A DNA stretch of 15,072 nt from an uncultured Clostridia bacterium (GCA_947174975.1 CAMWLA010000018.1:1-15072); one strand, 5' to 3'. Positions 6,901-13,794 are shown, counted from the first letter of the stretch. Notes: generated from the letters alone by a model not told the origin. Numbers and translations: made by a program.

Positions 6901-9562
6901 AGAAAAGGAAGAGGTCGAGTGGTTAAAGCGCGCTTACGAACTTGAAGAGTCTAAACAGCGCATACTTACAAACACCAAGCTCGGCGCTCACTTCGCGGGT
7001 ATGGGCGGAACGCTTAATACGAAACGGCGCGAGGAATTTTTAAAGCCGTTGTACGATTTGCACACCCTCTGCGGGCAAGTCTTTATGGACTACAACGCGG
7101 ACGCGTTCAACAGCGTTTGCATAAGTTCGGCTGGCGGTCAGTTGAAGCCGCTTATCGCGGGACTTATTCTTGCCATAGCTTCGTTTAATAAGAGCTGCGA
7201 CACTTTCTTAAAGACCTTAAAGATAGACAAAAAGGAAACCGCGGACTGCGACCTTTTCGAGTTCTACACAACGAAGTGTACGGCGCTCATCGACAATATC
7301 GATATGCTCCCCGCATGGTGCCTTTACAAGGCGACGGCGCAGCAGCTTGAAGACAACGGACTTAAATTTATGACCGCCGCAATGGAAAACGGCAGAATCA
7401 GCGGCAACGCGATTCTTGCGTCGTTTAGGAAAAACGTTTACAGAAATTTCATTCAGACGAACATTCCCGCTGACGAAGATCTCTCTTCGTTTTCGGCAAG
7501 CGTGCAGGAAGCTACCGGTGCGGCGTTTGCACAGCTTTTGGAAGAATTCAGCGCACTTACGCGTACGCACTTAAAGGAAACGCTCATTTCGCGCTTGCCC
7601 GAACCCGAAACGGAAGGGCCGCTTGCGCTTGAAATGATGGCGTTCAACCGCAGTATAAAGGGCAAAATGCGCGGCTTCAATTTAAGAGATTTGTTTACCG
7701 AGCTGCCTCAGCTTATGCGCGTTATAGCACCTTGTATGCTGATGAGCCCCGCTACGGTTTCGCAGTATCTGCCCGCCGACCCCGAACTGTTCGACACGGT
7801 AATTTTCGACGAAGCTTCGCAGATGCCTACTTGCGAAGCGGTGCCGTCGCTTGCAAGAGCTAAGAGCGCGATTATCGTCGGCGACCCCAAGCAGATGCCC
7901 CCGACGACTTTCTTCACGGCAACGGGTCAGGACGAGGACAACCCCGAAACGGAGGACTTGGAGTCCGTTCTCGACGACTGCCTTGCCCTCGGCATTCCCG
8001 AAAAACACCTCGTATGGCATTACCGCTCGAAGCACGAAAGCCTTATCGCTTTCTCAAACGTAATGTATTATTCCAACAGACTTTGCACGTATCCCTCGCC
8101 CGACGCGCTGGATAGCAAGGTTAAGCTTAAATATTTAGAGGACGGCGTTTACGATAGGGGCGCAAGCAAGTGCAATAAAAAGGAAGCCTTAGCTCTCGTC
8201 GACGAGGTTATAAAGAGGCTTCAAGAGAATAAGCATTCAAGCATAGGCGTAGTCACGTTCTCAACCCCCCAGCAAGTGTTAATCGAGCGGCTGCTTTCCA
8301 AAAAGATTTCCGAAAAGCATTTGGAAGATATCGCATACGAAAGGGAAGAACCGCTGTTCGTCAAAAATCTTGAAAACGTGCAAGGCGACGAGCGCGACGT
8401 GATATTATTCTCGGTATGCTACGGTCCCGACGCAAACGGCAAAATTTCATTAAATTTCGGTCCCTTAAATCAGCTTGGCGGCTGGCGAAGATTAAACGTC
8501 GCCGTATCGCGTGCAAGGGAAGAGATGGTCGTATTCTCGTCTATGCGCTATTCTATGATAGATATGTCGCGCACCAACTCGCGCGGAGTTGCGGGACTTA
8601 AAGCCTTCCTCGAATTTGCCGAAAAGGGCAGAACGAACATTTCCGTAAAGAGCAACGAAATTATTTTGAATAAGCAAGGCATAGGCAAGTTTATTGCCGA
8701 AGAGCTGTCCTCATACGGCTACGACTGCCGCTGCGACGTGGGCGTTTCCGACTTCAAAATCGACGTTGCCGTCGTAGACCCGCAAAACAAGCACAACTTT
8801 ATTCTTGCCGTGCTTTGCGACGGCTCGCAAAGCGCGTTCTCGGTAAAGGACAGAACTATCTTGCAAGTGCAGACCTTAAAGCGCAACAACTGGAACGTTG
8901 TAAGGCTGTATTCCATTAACTTCTTCAATAATCCCAAGCGCGAAATAAAGAAGATAAAGGACTATCTCGATAAGCTTACGGCAAACGTTAAGTCGTCCGT
9001 CAAAAGCTTTAAAAAGCCGTACAAGGTCTGCAAAACAGACGTTAAAGAGTGCGCACCCGAATATATTTTAAACGGTAAAAACGACGCCGAGGTGGTGAAA
9101 GTAATAAAGGCGGTTGTCGCCGCGGAAGAACCCATTTCGCATCAGTTTTTAATAAAGCGCACGCTTGCGCAGTACGGAATACAGAAATCGGGAATTAAGC
9201 TTGACAACAAGCTGACAAAGCTTATAAATCTTTGCGTATTCTCGCGTGCGAAAATTCTCGGCAATAAGTACTATTTCCGTTCGGACAAATACTCCGCGTT
9301 CGACAGATACCGCGTGGAGGAGGGAACTCCGCTGCGCTCGGCAGATACCGACTTCACCCCTTACGATATCATATCTTTAATAAAGGGAATACTTTTAAGC
9401 AGAGTCAGCGTATATACCGACGAGCTTGTACCCCTAGTTTTAAAAGAGCTTAAAGTCCGCTCGTCTGAAAAGTTTATTTCATTTATTTCCGCTTGCATAG
9501 ACGAAGGCGTTAAACGCGGCATATTTATAAGAAGTATATCGGACAAAATAACTTTATCATAA
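3956..9562 (+). CDS. Large multidomain helicase-nuclease (DUF4011, superfamily 1 helicase, Vsr-like, DUF3320-like), Hhe-type defence candidate
   Basis: The 1868-aa protein has, in order: a beta-rich N-terminus (about 1-110); a transglutaminase-like segment (about 115-260); a DUF4011 region opening at residue 373 with SWQRRLLDLSLRNNLLNFR; and a superfamily 1 helicase. Helicase motifs are GPPGTGKS (665-672), DEASQMP (1285-1291), GDPKQMPPT (1309-1317), VQGDERD (1475-1481) and VAVSRAR (ending 1521). About 610 residues separate Walker A from Walker B, so the core carries a large insertion. A Vsr/DUF559-like nuclease domain follows (about 1575-1665, with IDVAVVDP at 1602 and CDG at 1621-1623). A DUF3320-like segment (about 1718-1780) and a further helical segment to the end complete it. 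This order matches the single-gene anti-phage family named Hhe; defence function here is inferred. The transglutaminase Cys and His positions are Pro220 and Lys246, so that segment is probably not catalytic. AAGGA (3944-3948) supports the start. Confidence 0.85.
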   Translation: MANKKNANMIEIEGELLNSVSYATYFCRLPLFTTFKIFNRSEENANDITVSISGNELILPTEINVAEIPHESSMRVSVENILNPKYLADLEQPEKCKVVIKLAQGKNNICSLKAEVLALPIDCWSGLSGNAEMLAAFVRPKLADCQKILAEAGLQLKTWGYSSEWSGYSGNDRNAVRNAVAAVYSAIRHLNIERSETQDMTDTVSAGDISKIIKDKHATPLELAIFAASCFEATKLNPVLVIGKNKVGVGVWLYESCFSTPVQDDISVIEKYIKDGVNNLAIFDSDDLFAHKNASFTTSASHFESFIRSESFDICLDIKRSRIDGVFPLPLKVKTKSGYELLDDKELSYSAKPRQVIDVNKYEYSRTESKDKSWQRRLLDLSLRNNLLNFRYKRDCLHILSSDLGAFCERLALKDKFKLSPLATAIKDAAYFGGATVKSMEELIKIEMKSGQLRCYSSKETLNEVAGSLIRKSRASEEETGSKTLYLAFGFLKWKSKNDSEQKFAPLALLPVNVKKTKNAVINLEIGEGYEVNTTLLEFLKQEFGIDIRGLDGKELSPKEIIAIFRAKTANMKGWAVYEDIYLSQFTFARYAMWADVKKNVNEYKKNPLIASLLANANKMVNNKLSGKSEDDAEPCEIITPLACDSTQYAAVAESAKGTTFVLHGPPGTGKSQTITNIIANAIYDGKRVLFVAEKQAALQVVKKRLSEIGIGDFCLELHSGKNTDKGEIVRSIENTLALKKSGTDDKFTLAGEKIKSARNTLKAPLCALHKKRRLGVSVYEAILYYLQNKNAPELVDIESTFYDSLTEEKLAECEKMLVMSQAAAEECGGVYRSPFSGVCLTECDKSVRVGVLCSAEVLIAELKHLKNYIALFNDTFNQKMSKFTALKLKSLSSILGILKSGELDEFFDCDETEFYKFYNANIKYDNTVKLWMTRFKTLPEIGKLADKIESELDNWGENWRSSKTLITILKRMNKCAATPLKEKEEVEWLKRAYELEESKQRILTNTKLGAHFAGMGGTLNTKRREEFLKPLYDLHTLCGQVFMDYNADAFNSVCISSAGGQLKPLIAGLILAIASFNKSCDTFLKTLKIDKKETADCDLFEFYTTKCTALIDNIDMLPAWCLYKATAQQLEDNGLKFMTAAMENGRISGNAILASFRKNVYRNFIQTNIPADEDLSSFSASVQEATGAAFAQLLEEFSALTRTHLKETLISRLPEPETEGPLALEMMAFNRSIKGKMRGFNLRDLFTELPQLMRVIAPCMLMSPATVSQYLPADPELFDTVIFDEASQMPTCEAVPSLARAKSAIIVGDPKQMPPTTFFTATGQDEDNPETEDLESVLDDCLALGIPEKHLVWHYRSKHESLIAFSNVMYYSNRLCTYPSPDALDSKVKLKYLEDGVYDRGASKCNKKEALALVDEVIKRLQENKHSSIGVVTFSTPQQVLIERLLSKKISEKHLEDIAYEREEPLFVKNLENVQGDERDVILFSVCYGPDANGKISLNFGPLNQLGGWRRLNVAVSRAREEMVVFSSMRYSMIDMSRTNSRGVAGLKAFLEFAEKGRTNISVKSNEIILNKQGIGKFIAEELSSYGYDCRCDVGVSDFKIDVAVVDPQNKHNFILAVLCDGSQSAFSVKDRTILQVQTLKRNNWNVVRLYSINFFNNPKREIKKIKDYLDKLTANVKSSVKSFKKPYKVCKTDVKECAPEYILNGKNDAEVVKVIKAVVAAEEPISHQFLIKRTLAQYGIQKSGIKLDNKLTKLINLCVFSRAKILGNKYYFRSDKYSAFDRYRVEEGTPLRSADTDFTPYDIISLIKGILLSRVSVYTDELVPLVLKELKVRSSEKFISFISACIDEGVKRGIFIRSISDKITLS

Positions 9563-9566
9563 AAAT

Positions 9567-9594
9567 AAACCCGACTGCTTTTGCAGCCGGGTTT
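9567..9594. terminator. Bidirectional terminator between the large helicase and the lipoprotein genes
   Basis: AAACCCG (9567-9573) pairs with CGGGTTT (9588-9594), and after one mismatch CTGC pairs with GCAG around a TTTT loop. The T-rich tract follows on the minus strand, so it best ends the lipoprotein transcript. On the plus strand only TTT then A residues follow, making it a weaker stop for the helicase unit. Confidence 0.75.
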
Positions 9595-9608
9595 AAAATT
9601 GAAATTTA

Positions 9609-10025
9609 TTATTCTGACTTTTCCAAAGTAAATGAAAAACTACCTTCTCTGCATTTACCGTCCGATTCGATTATTATGTAAATCGTTTTATTGCATGTAA
9701 ACGTTTCGGTTTTTCCTTCAACAGAACCGTCGGTTCCGATTTCGAATAAGTCCAGTTTTTCGTCATTAAAGTCATAGTAAACTTTTATATTTCCTTCTTT
9801 CAGCGTTGCATTATAAGTTATAGACGCCTTTTCGTTACTCGTGTTAAATTTGATTACGTACGTTCCGCTGAATTTGTCAAATGAAACTGACGCTGTATCT
9901 GAAGTATTTTTCTCCACCATCTTCGAAGAGCTGTAATTACTTGAGTATTTGTTTCCGCAAGCGGATAACGTAAAGCACAAAACCAAAGTCGCTATTGCAA
10001 TAATAATGCCGGCAATTTTTTTCAT
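9609..10025 (-). CDS. Small lipoprotein of unknown function
   Basis: The 138-aa product opens with MKK, a hydrophobic stretch and a lipobox LSAC, with the lipidated cysteine at residue 23. It would be exported, lipidated and anchored on the outer face of the membrane. The mature part starts with a Ser/Asn-rich linker (about 24-45). The remainder is dominated by short polar/hydrophobic alternations, suggesting a small beta-sandwich, with two further cysteines near the C-terminus. No family was recognised. The start is secure: AAGGAGAA lies about six bases upstream. It has its own promoter and terminator, so it is a single-gene unit. The Lgt homologue encoded at 12937-13791 is the kind of enzyme that would modify it. 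Confidence 0.8.
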   Translation of the reverse strand: MKKIAGIIIAIATLVLCFTLSACGNKYSSNYSSSKMVEKNTSDTASVSFDKFSGTYVIKFNTSNEKASITYNATLKEGNIKVYYDFNDEKLDLFEIGTDGSVEGKTETFTCNKTIYIIIESDGKCREGSFSFTLEKSE

Positions 10026-10050
10026 ATAATTTCTCCTTAAAGTATTGTTT

Positions 10051-10060
10051 ACTGTACAGT
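10051..10060. promoter_or_regulatory. Perfect 10-bp palindrome at the predicted lipoprotein start site
   Basis: ACTGTACAGT is its own reverse complement and is centred on the predicted +1 (about 10055) of the lipoprotein promoter. A repressor bound here would block initiation. A 10-bp palindrome can occur by chance and no known operator was recognised. Confidence 0.35.
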
Positions 10061-10061
10061 C

Positions 10062-10090
10062 ATTCTATCATATTAAAAAATAAAAAGCAA
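10062..10090 (-). promoter_or_regulatory. Promoter of the lipoprotein gene
   Basis: Read on the minus strand, TTGCTT (10085-10090) and TAGAAT (10062-10067) are separated by 17 bases. The -35 hexamer lies inside the dapB terminator stem, so the two elements share DNA. Confidence 0.6.
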
Positions 10091-10120
10091 GTGCAACGTG
10101 TACATTGCACTTGCTTTTTA
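10074..10120 (-). terminator. Strong intrinsic terminator of the asd-dapA-dapB operon
   Basis: A perfect 16-bp inverted repeat (10081-10096 with 10105-10120) surrounds an 8-base loop. A T-rich tract follows on the minus strand. The dapB stop codon (10118-10120) is part of the stem. Confidence 0.9.
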
Positions 10121-10855
10121 AATTATATCCTGCATATCGTATTTACCGGCGGGTTTACCGGCAACGAATATTGCGGCTTTTATCGCGCCCGCGGCGAAAA
10201 CCTTTTTCGACCGCGCCGAATGGGATAGGGTGATTATTTCGTCTTCGCCCGCAAACATAACTTCGTGTTCGCCGACGATAGTCCCGCCGCGCACGGCGTG
10301 AATTCCGATTTCTTTTCCGCGCTTTCCCGCGGTTTTATCTCTGCCGTAAAGATATTCTTTGTTGTTGGCGTTTGCGCTTTGCGCAAGCATAAGCGCGGTG
10401 CCCGACGGTGCGTCGACTTTTTGGTTGTGATGCTTTTCGATAATCTCGATATCGAATTTATCGCCCAAAACTTCCGCAGAGGTCTTCACTAATTTCATTA
10501 AAAGGTTTACGCCCAAAGAAAAGTTCGCCGTCTTAAAAATTGCAATGCTTTTTGAGGTATCGTCAATCAGCTTCAACTGTTCCTCGCTGTAACCGGTAGA
10601 GCCGATAACAACGGCAACGCCGTTTTTAACCGCCCATTTAAGTTCGTCGCTCAAAGCGGCGGGGGAGGAAAAGTCGATAATTACGTCAACCTTTTCCTTG
10701 ACCGCGCCAAACGATTTATATACGGGAATGCCGATATTTTCGGGCGCATGAATATCCACCCCGCAGACGGCTTTCGCATTACCGTCGCCGTGCATAAGCT
10801 CTAAGAGTACGCCACCCATTTTTCCGCCTATTCCGCAGATTAATACGTTAACCAT
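10118..10855 (-). CDS. dapB: 4-hydroxy-tetrahydrodipicolinate reductase
   Basis: DapB reduces 4-hydroxy-tetrahydrodipicolinate to tetrahydrodipicolinate with NAD(P)H in the cytoplasm, the step after DapA in the diaminopimelate/lysine pathway. The 245-aa length is slightly shorter than the 270-aa E. coli enzyme. The N-terminal Rossmann motif is GIGGKMG (residues 8-14). The signature EKHHNQKVDAPSGTA includes the His142-His143 pair, Lys146 and the substrate-binding SGT (151-153). The cofactor loop reads GSTGYS (85-90) where GTTG is common. Its ATG overlaps the end of dapA by 8 bases (ATGGTTAA), indicating translational coupling; AAGGAA lies about 13 bases upstream, a rather long spacing. It is the last gene of the operon. 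Confidence 0.95.
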   Translation of the reverse strand: MVNVLICGIGGKMGGVLLELMHGDGNAKAVCGVDIHAPENIGIPVYKSFGAVKEKVDVIIDFSSPAALSDELKWAVKNGVAVVIGSTGYSEEQLKLIDDTSKSIAIFKTANFSLGVNLLMKLVKTSAEVLGDKFDIEIIEKHHNQKVDAPSGTALMLAQSANANNKEYLYGRDKTAGKRGKEIGIHAVRGGTIVGEHEVMFAGEDEIITLSHSARSKKVFAAGAIKAAIFVAGKPAGKYDMQDII

Positions 10856-11726
10856 AAATCTTTTTTATTTCCTTTAAAAGTTTTTCTTTGTGCCCCTCTT
10901 CAAGTCGTGTGAGGGGAGGGCGGGGGTTACCCGCGTCAAAGCCCAATATATTGCAAGCTTCCTTTACGGGAATGGGATTTACCTCTATAAAGCACGCGTC
11001 AATAAGCGGCAGAAGCTTGTCTTGAACCTCGTTCGCTTTGTCGTAATTTCCGTTTGTAACGTAATCGTACATTTGCTTAACAAGCTTTGGCGCGATATTC
11101 GAAACAACCGAAATCACGCCCGCCCCGCCTATTGCAAGTATGGGAAGATTGAGCGCGTCCTCGCCCGAGAATAGGTCGCACTTTCCGCGTATGCGGCGCA
11201 TGGTTTCGCATACTTGCGCCATATTTCCGCTTGCTTCCTTAATTCCCGCAAGGTTGTTTATTTCAGCTATTTTTTCGGCGGTTTCGGGGGCAATATTCAC
11301 ACCCGTGCGCGACGGCACGTTATATGCGATTACCGGCAGATGTACCGCGCCGCATATGGCTTTGTAGTACTCGTATATACCGGTCTGCGTACACTTGTTG
11401 TAATACGGCGTAACCGCAAGTATTCCGTCCGCGCCTAATTTTTCAGCTTTGACAGCCGCGGCAACCGCCTTTGCGGTGTCGTTGCTTCCCGCGCCGACTA
11501 TAATCTTAATTCGCTTACCCGCTTTTTTAACCGCGTAGCGGATAGTTTCTTGCTTTTCGTCTTCGGTCATAGTCGAAGGCTCGCCGGTAGTGCCTAAAAT
11601 AACCAGCGCGTCCGCGCCGCCCTCGATCTGGAACCCGATCAATTTTCCAAGCGCGTCAAAATTTACTTTACCGTCCTTAAAGGGCGTTATCATTGCGGTT
11701 ATCACACCGCCAAAACAATTAATCAT
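10848..11726 (-). CDS. dapA: 4-hydroxy-tetrahydrodipicolinate synthase
   Basis: DapA condenses pyruvate with aspartate semialdehyde, the committed step to diaminopimelate and lysine. The 292-aa length equals the family norm. Key residues are all in place: the GTTGE loop (45-49, Thr47), TPYYNK, Tyr135 and Arg140 in AYNVPSRTG, and the Schiff-base lysine Lys163 in AGIKEASG. Each sits two positions later than in E. coli DapA. The ATG is two bases past the asd stop, with an SD (GAGG) that overlaps the end of asd; its own end overlaps dapB. It is therefore the middle gene of a coupled three-gene operon whose first product, Asd, makes its substrate. Confidence 0.96.
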   Translation of the reverse strand: MINCFGGVITAMITPFKDGKVNFDALGKLIGFQIEGGADALVILGTTGEPSTMTEDEKQETIRYAVKKAGKRIKIIVGAGSNDTAKAVAAAVKAEKLGADGILAVTPYYNKCTQTGIYEYYKAICGAVHLPVIAYNVPSRTGVNIAPETAEKIAEINNLAGIKEASGNMAQVCETMRRIRGKCDLFSGEDALNLPILAIGGAGVISVVSNIAPKLVKQMYDYVTNGNYDKANEVQDKLLPLIDACFIEVNPIPVKEACNILGFDAGNPRPPLTRLEEGHKEKLLKEIKKIYG

Positions 11727-11728
11727 TG

Positions 11729-12808
11729 TTACCTCTTAAAATATCCCTTTGCCGCAAGCAGTTCGGCAAGAAGTATCGCGCCGCCCGCCGCTCCGCGCAA
11801 AGTGTTGTGGGAAAGTCCTATAAATTTATAATCGAATACGCTGTCCTCTCTAAGCCGCCCCGCGGATATAGCCATACCGTTTTCTATATTTCTGTCGGGT
11901 TTGGCTTGCGGATGGTCGTCTTCGTCGAAGTAGTGTATAAACTGTTTGGGTGCGGAAGGGAGTTTTAATTTTTGCGGTTCGCCAGCAAAGCTTTTCCACG
12001 CTGAAAGTATTTCGTCCTTTGTTGGCTTTTTTTCAAAGGAAACGAAGCACGCCGCCGTGTGTCCGTCCGATACGGGCACTCTCAAACACTGCGCCGTAAT
12101 TTTCGGCGAGGTCGCGTTTACTATTTCGCCGCCTTTAACTTCGCCCCAAATTTTAAGGGGTTCTTTTTCGCTCTTTTGCTCTTCGCCGTTTATGTAAGGA
12201 ATAATATTGTCAATAATTTCGGGCATAGTTTCAAAGGTTTTGCCCGCGCCCGAAATCGCTTGATACGTGGTTACGGCAACGCTCTTTATCCCGAATTTCT
12301 TCAAGGGGTGAAGTAGGGGAACGTATGACTGCAGCGAACAGTTGCTCTTCACCGCGATAAACCCGCGTTTGGTGCCCAAGCGCTTTTTCTGCGCATTAAT
12401 TACTTCAAGGTGTTCGGGGTTTATTTCGGGTATAATCATCGGCACGTCAGCCGTATCTCTGTGCGCGGAATTGTTTGAAACTATCGGACACTCATTCTTT
12501 GCGTAAGAGAGTTCCAAAGCCTTCAAGTCGTCCTTTTTCATATTCACGGCGCAGAAGCAGAAGTCAACCGCGCTTGCGATTTTCTGCATATCCGCAGTTG
12601 CGTCCAAAACGGTCATATCCGCAAATTTGCGCGGAATAGGCGTATCGAAATTCCATTTTCTGACTGCGTCGCGGTATTTTTTGCCCGCGGAAGATGAAGA
12701 TGCGGCAAGGCAAGTTACGTTGAAATACGGATGATTTTCCAAAAGCAGCATAAACCTCTGTCCGACCATACCCGTCGCGCCGATAATTCCTACGTTTAAT
12801 TTTTCCAT
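11729..12808 (-). CDS. asd: Aspartate-semialdehyde dehydrogenase (archaeal/fungal-like subtype)
   Basis: Asd reduces aspartyl phosphate to aspartate semialdehyde with NADPH, feeding lysine/diaminopimelate, threonine and methionine synthesis. I chose the ATG at 12808 (359 aa). It is preceded by AAGGA seven bases upstream and begins MEKLNVGIIGATGMVGQRF, where the Rossmann GATGMVG falls at the usual distance. The open frame extends to an ATG at 12853, but those 15 residues are atypical and lack an SD. The catalytic cysteine is Cys157 in KSNCSLQ, and the active-site His lies in VSDGHTAACF. The SNCS-type active site and ~355-aa length match the archaeal/fungal subtype, where the E. coli type has GNC and a different insert. 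It is first in the operon, two bases before dapA. Confidence 0.95.
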   Translation of the reverse strand: MEKLNVGIIGATGMVGQRFMLLLENHPYFNVTCLAASSSSAGKKYRDAVRKWNFDTPIPRKFADMTVLDATADMQKIASAVDFCFCAVNMKKDDLKALELSYAKNECPIVSNNSAHRDTADVPMIIPEINPEHLEVINAQKKRLGTKRGFIAVKSNCSLQSYVPLLHPLKKFGIKSVAVTTYQAISGAGKTFETMPEIIDNIIPYINGEEQKSEKEPLKIWGEVKGGEIVNATSPKITAQCLRVPVSDGHTAACFVSFEKKPTKDEILSAWKSFAGEPQKLKLPSAPKQFIHYFDEDDHPQAKPDRNIENGMAISAGRLREDSVFDYKFIGLSHNTLRGAAGGAILLAELLAAKGYFKR

Positions 12809-12851
12809 TTTCGTGTCCTTAAAACTTTTTAATATAGTAACACAAATTCCC

Positions 12852-12880
12852 ATTTTAAGTAAAGTGTTTTTAATGTTGAC
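12852..12880 (-). promoter_or_regulatory. Possible promoter of the asd operon (weak)
   Basis: On the minus strand, a good -10 (TAAAAT, 12852-12857) sits 17 bases from a poor -35 (GTCAAC, 12875-12880). If used, the start near 12845 lies downstream of the alternative ATG at 12853, supporting the start at 12808. The -35 overlaps that of the divergent lgt-like promoter, so the two would compete. Confidence 0.3.
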
Positions 12881-12904
12881 TTATATCCGTGCAAGTGATA
12901 TAAT
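12876..12904 (+). promoter_or_regulatory. Strong promoter of the lgt-like gene
   Basis: TTGACT (12876-12881), a 17-base spacer and a perfect TATAAT (12899-12904) with an extended TGA before it. This is the best promoter match in the window. The predicted start is near 12911, 26 bases before the GTG. Confidence 0.85.
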
Positions 12905-12936
12905 CAAATATATGATATGAATAAGGAGATTTTGCG

Positions 12937-13791
12937 GTGTATACTGATCCACTTTTTAAAGTTTTCGGACACGGCGTTTATTTATACGGCATTTGTTACG
13001 GCTTGGGAATAATAATGTGTTTCATTTTCCTCTATTTTACTATGAGGTATAAGAAATTCAACGAATTTTCCAACGACGCCGTTATTTTTATAGGATTTTT
13101 CGCTACGGCGTTCGGCGTTTTTTCGGCAATGATTTTCCAAGGCATTTACGACGTTATCGACGGCAAGGAGTTCAGCTTGGGCGGTATGACATTTATAGGC
13201 GGACTTATCGGCGGTGTCGCGGGTTTCCTCGGCGTGTGGAATTTGTATATGTACGTTATCCGTCCCCGCACGAAGATAAAGTGGCTTAAAACCGAAATGA
13301 ACGCAACGCTTTGCGACGCGCTTCCGTTTATTCCTATAGGTATTACCATTGCGCACGCGATAGGAAGGCTGGGTTGCTTTTTCGGCGGCTGCTGCTACGG
13401 AATAGAGGCGGAATGGGGACTTCCTTGCGCAGCCGGATCAACCCGCAACGTAATTCCCACACAGCTTTTCGAAATGGCGTTTTTAATTATTCTGTCTGCG
13501 GTTATGGCTTTCTTATATTTCAGATATAAGTTCAACTATAACTTCGCACTCTATCCGATAGCTTATGGAATTTTCCGTTTCATCATTGAATACTTCCGCG
13601 ACGATTACAGAGGCGAATTCATAGGCTCGGTTACCCCCTCGCAGTTCTGGGGAATAATAATGGTAATAGTCGGCATTGCGTATATCTTCGCGCAGTACTT
13701 CTTCTTCTCTAAACTAATGAAGCATCCCGAAAACACTGTTGAAGAAGCGGCGGAAGTAACCCCCGAAACCGAAACTGAAGAAAACTCATAA
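12937..13791 (+). CDS. lgt: Prolipoprotein diacylglyceryl transferase (Lgt) homologue with a CCYG signature
   Basis: Lgt transfers diacylglycerol from phosphatidylglycerol to the lipobox cysteine of prolipoproteins in the cytoplasmic membrane. The 284-aa product is close to the usual length and has about six or seven hydrophobic helices. The core signature begins at residue 140: His140, Arg144 and GCFFGGCCYG to residue 155. IPTQLFE and YGIFRFIIEYFR follow, the latter matching the conserved C-terminal Arg-containing motif. Aligned to E. coli GRIGNFINGE, the Asn and Glu positions are Cys147 and Cys152; CCYG variants are, from memory, common in clostridial proteins. Translation starts at GTG, chosen because AAGGAG (12923-12928) is eight bases upstream and no in-frame ATG fits better. 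The tail (about 265-284) is Glu-rich. The gene diverges from asd. A related membrane enzyme other than a true Lgt cannot be excluded. Confidence 0.85.
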   Translation: MYTDPLFKVFGHGVYLYGICYGLGIIMCFIFLYFTMRYKKFNEFSNDAVIFIGFFATAFGVFSAMIFQGIYDVIDGKEFSLGGMTFIGGLIGGVAGFLGVWNLYMYVIRPRTKIKWLKTEMNATLCDALPFIPIGITIAHAIGRLGCFFGGCCYGIEAEWGLPCAAGSTRNVIPTQLFEMAFLIILSAVMAFLYFRYKFNYNFALYPIAYGIFRFIIEYFRDDYRGEFIGSVTPSQFWGIIMVIVGIAYIFAQYFFFSKLMKHPENTVEEAAEVTPETETEENS

Positions 13792-13794
13792 TAA

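Noticed and set aside
1558..9562. Recent horizontal transfer of the helicase unit as an island
   Set aside because: No flanking repeats, integrase, tRNA or insertion sequence, and codon use looks like the neighbours by eye.
12809..12853. Upstream ATG extending asd by 15 residues
   Set aside because: No SD before it, residues unlike Asd N-termini, and it overlaps a possible -10; the ATG at 12808 has AAGGA and the expected N-terminus.
12809..12936. Lysine riboswitch (L-box) upstream of asd-dapA-dapB
   Set aside because: The whole divergent gap is about 128 bases and also holds the lgt-like promoter, too short for an L-box, and no matching helices or terminator were seen.
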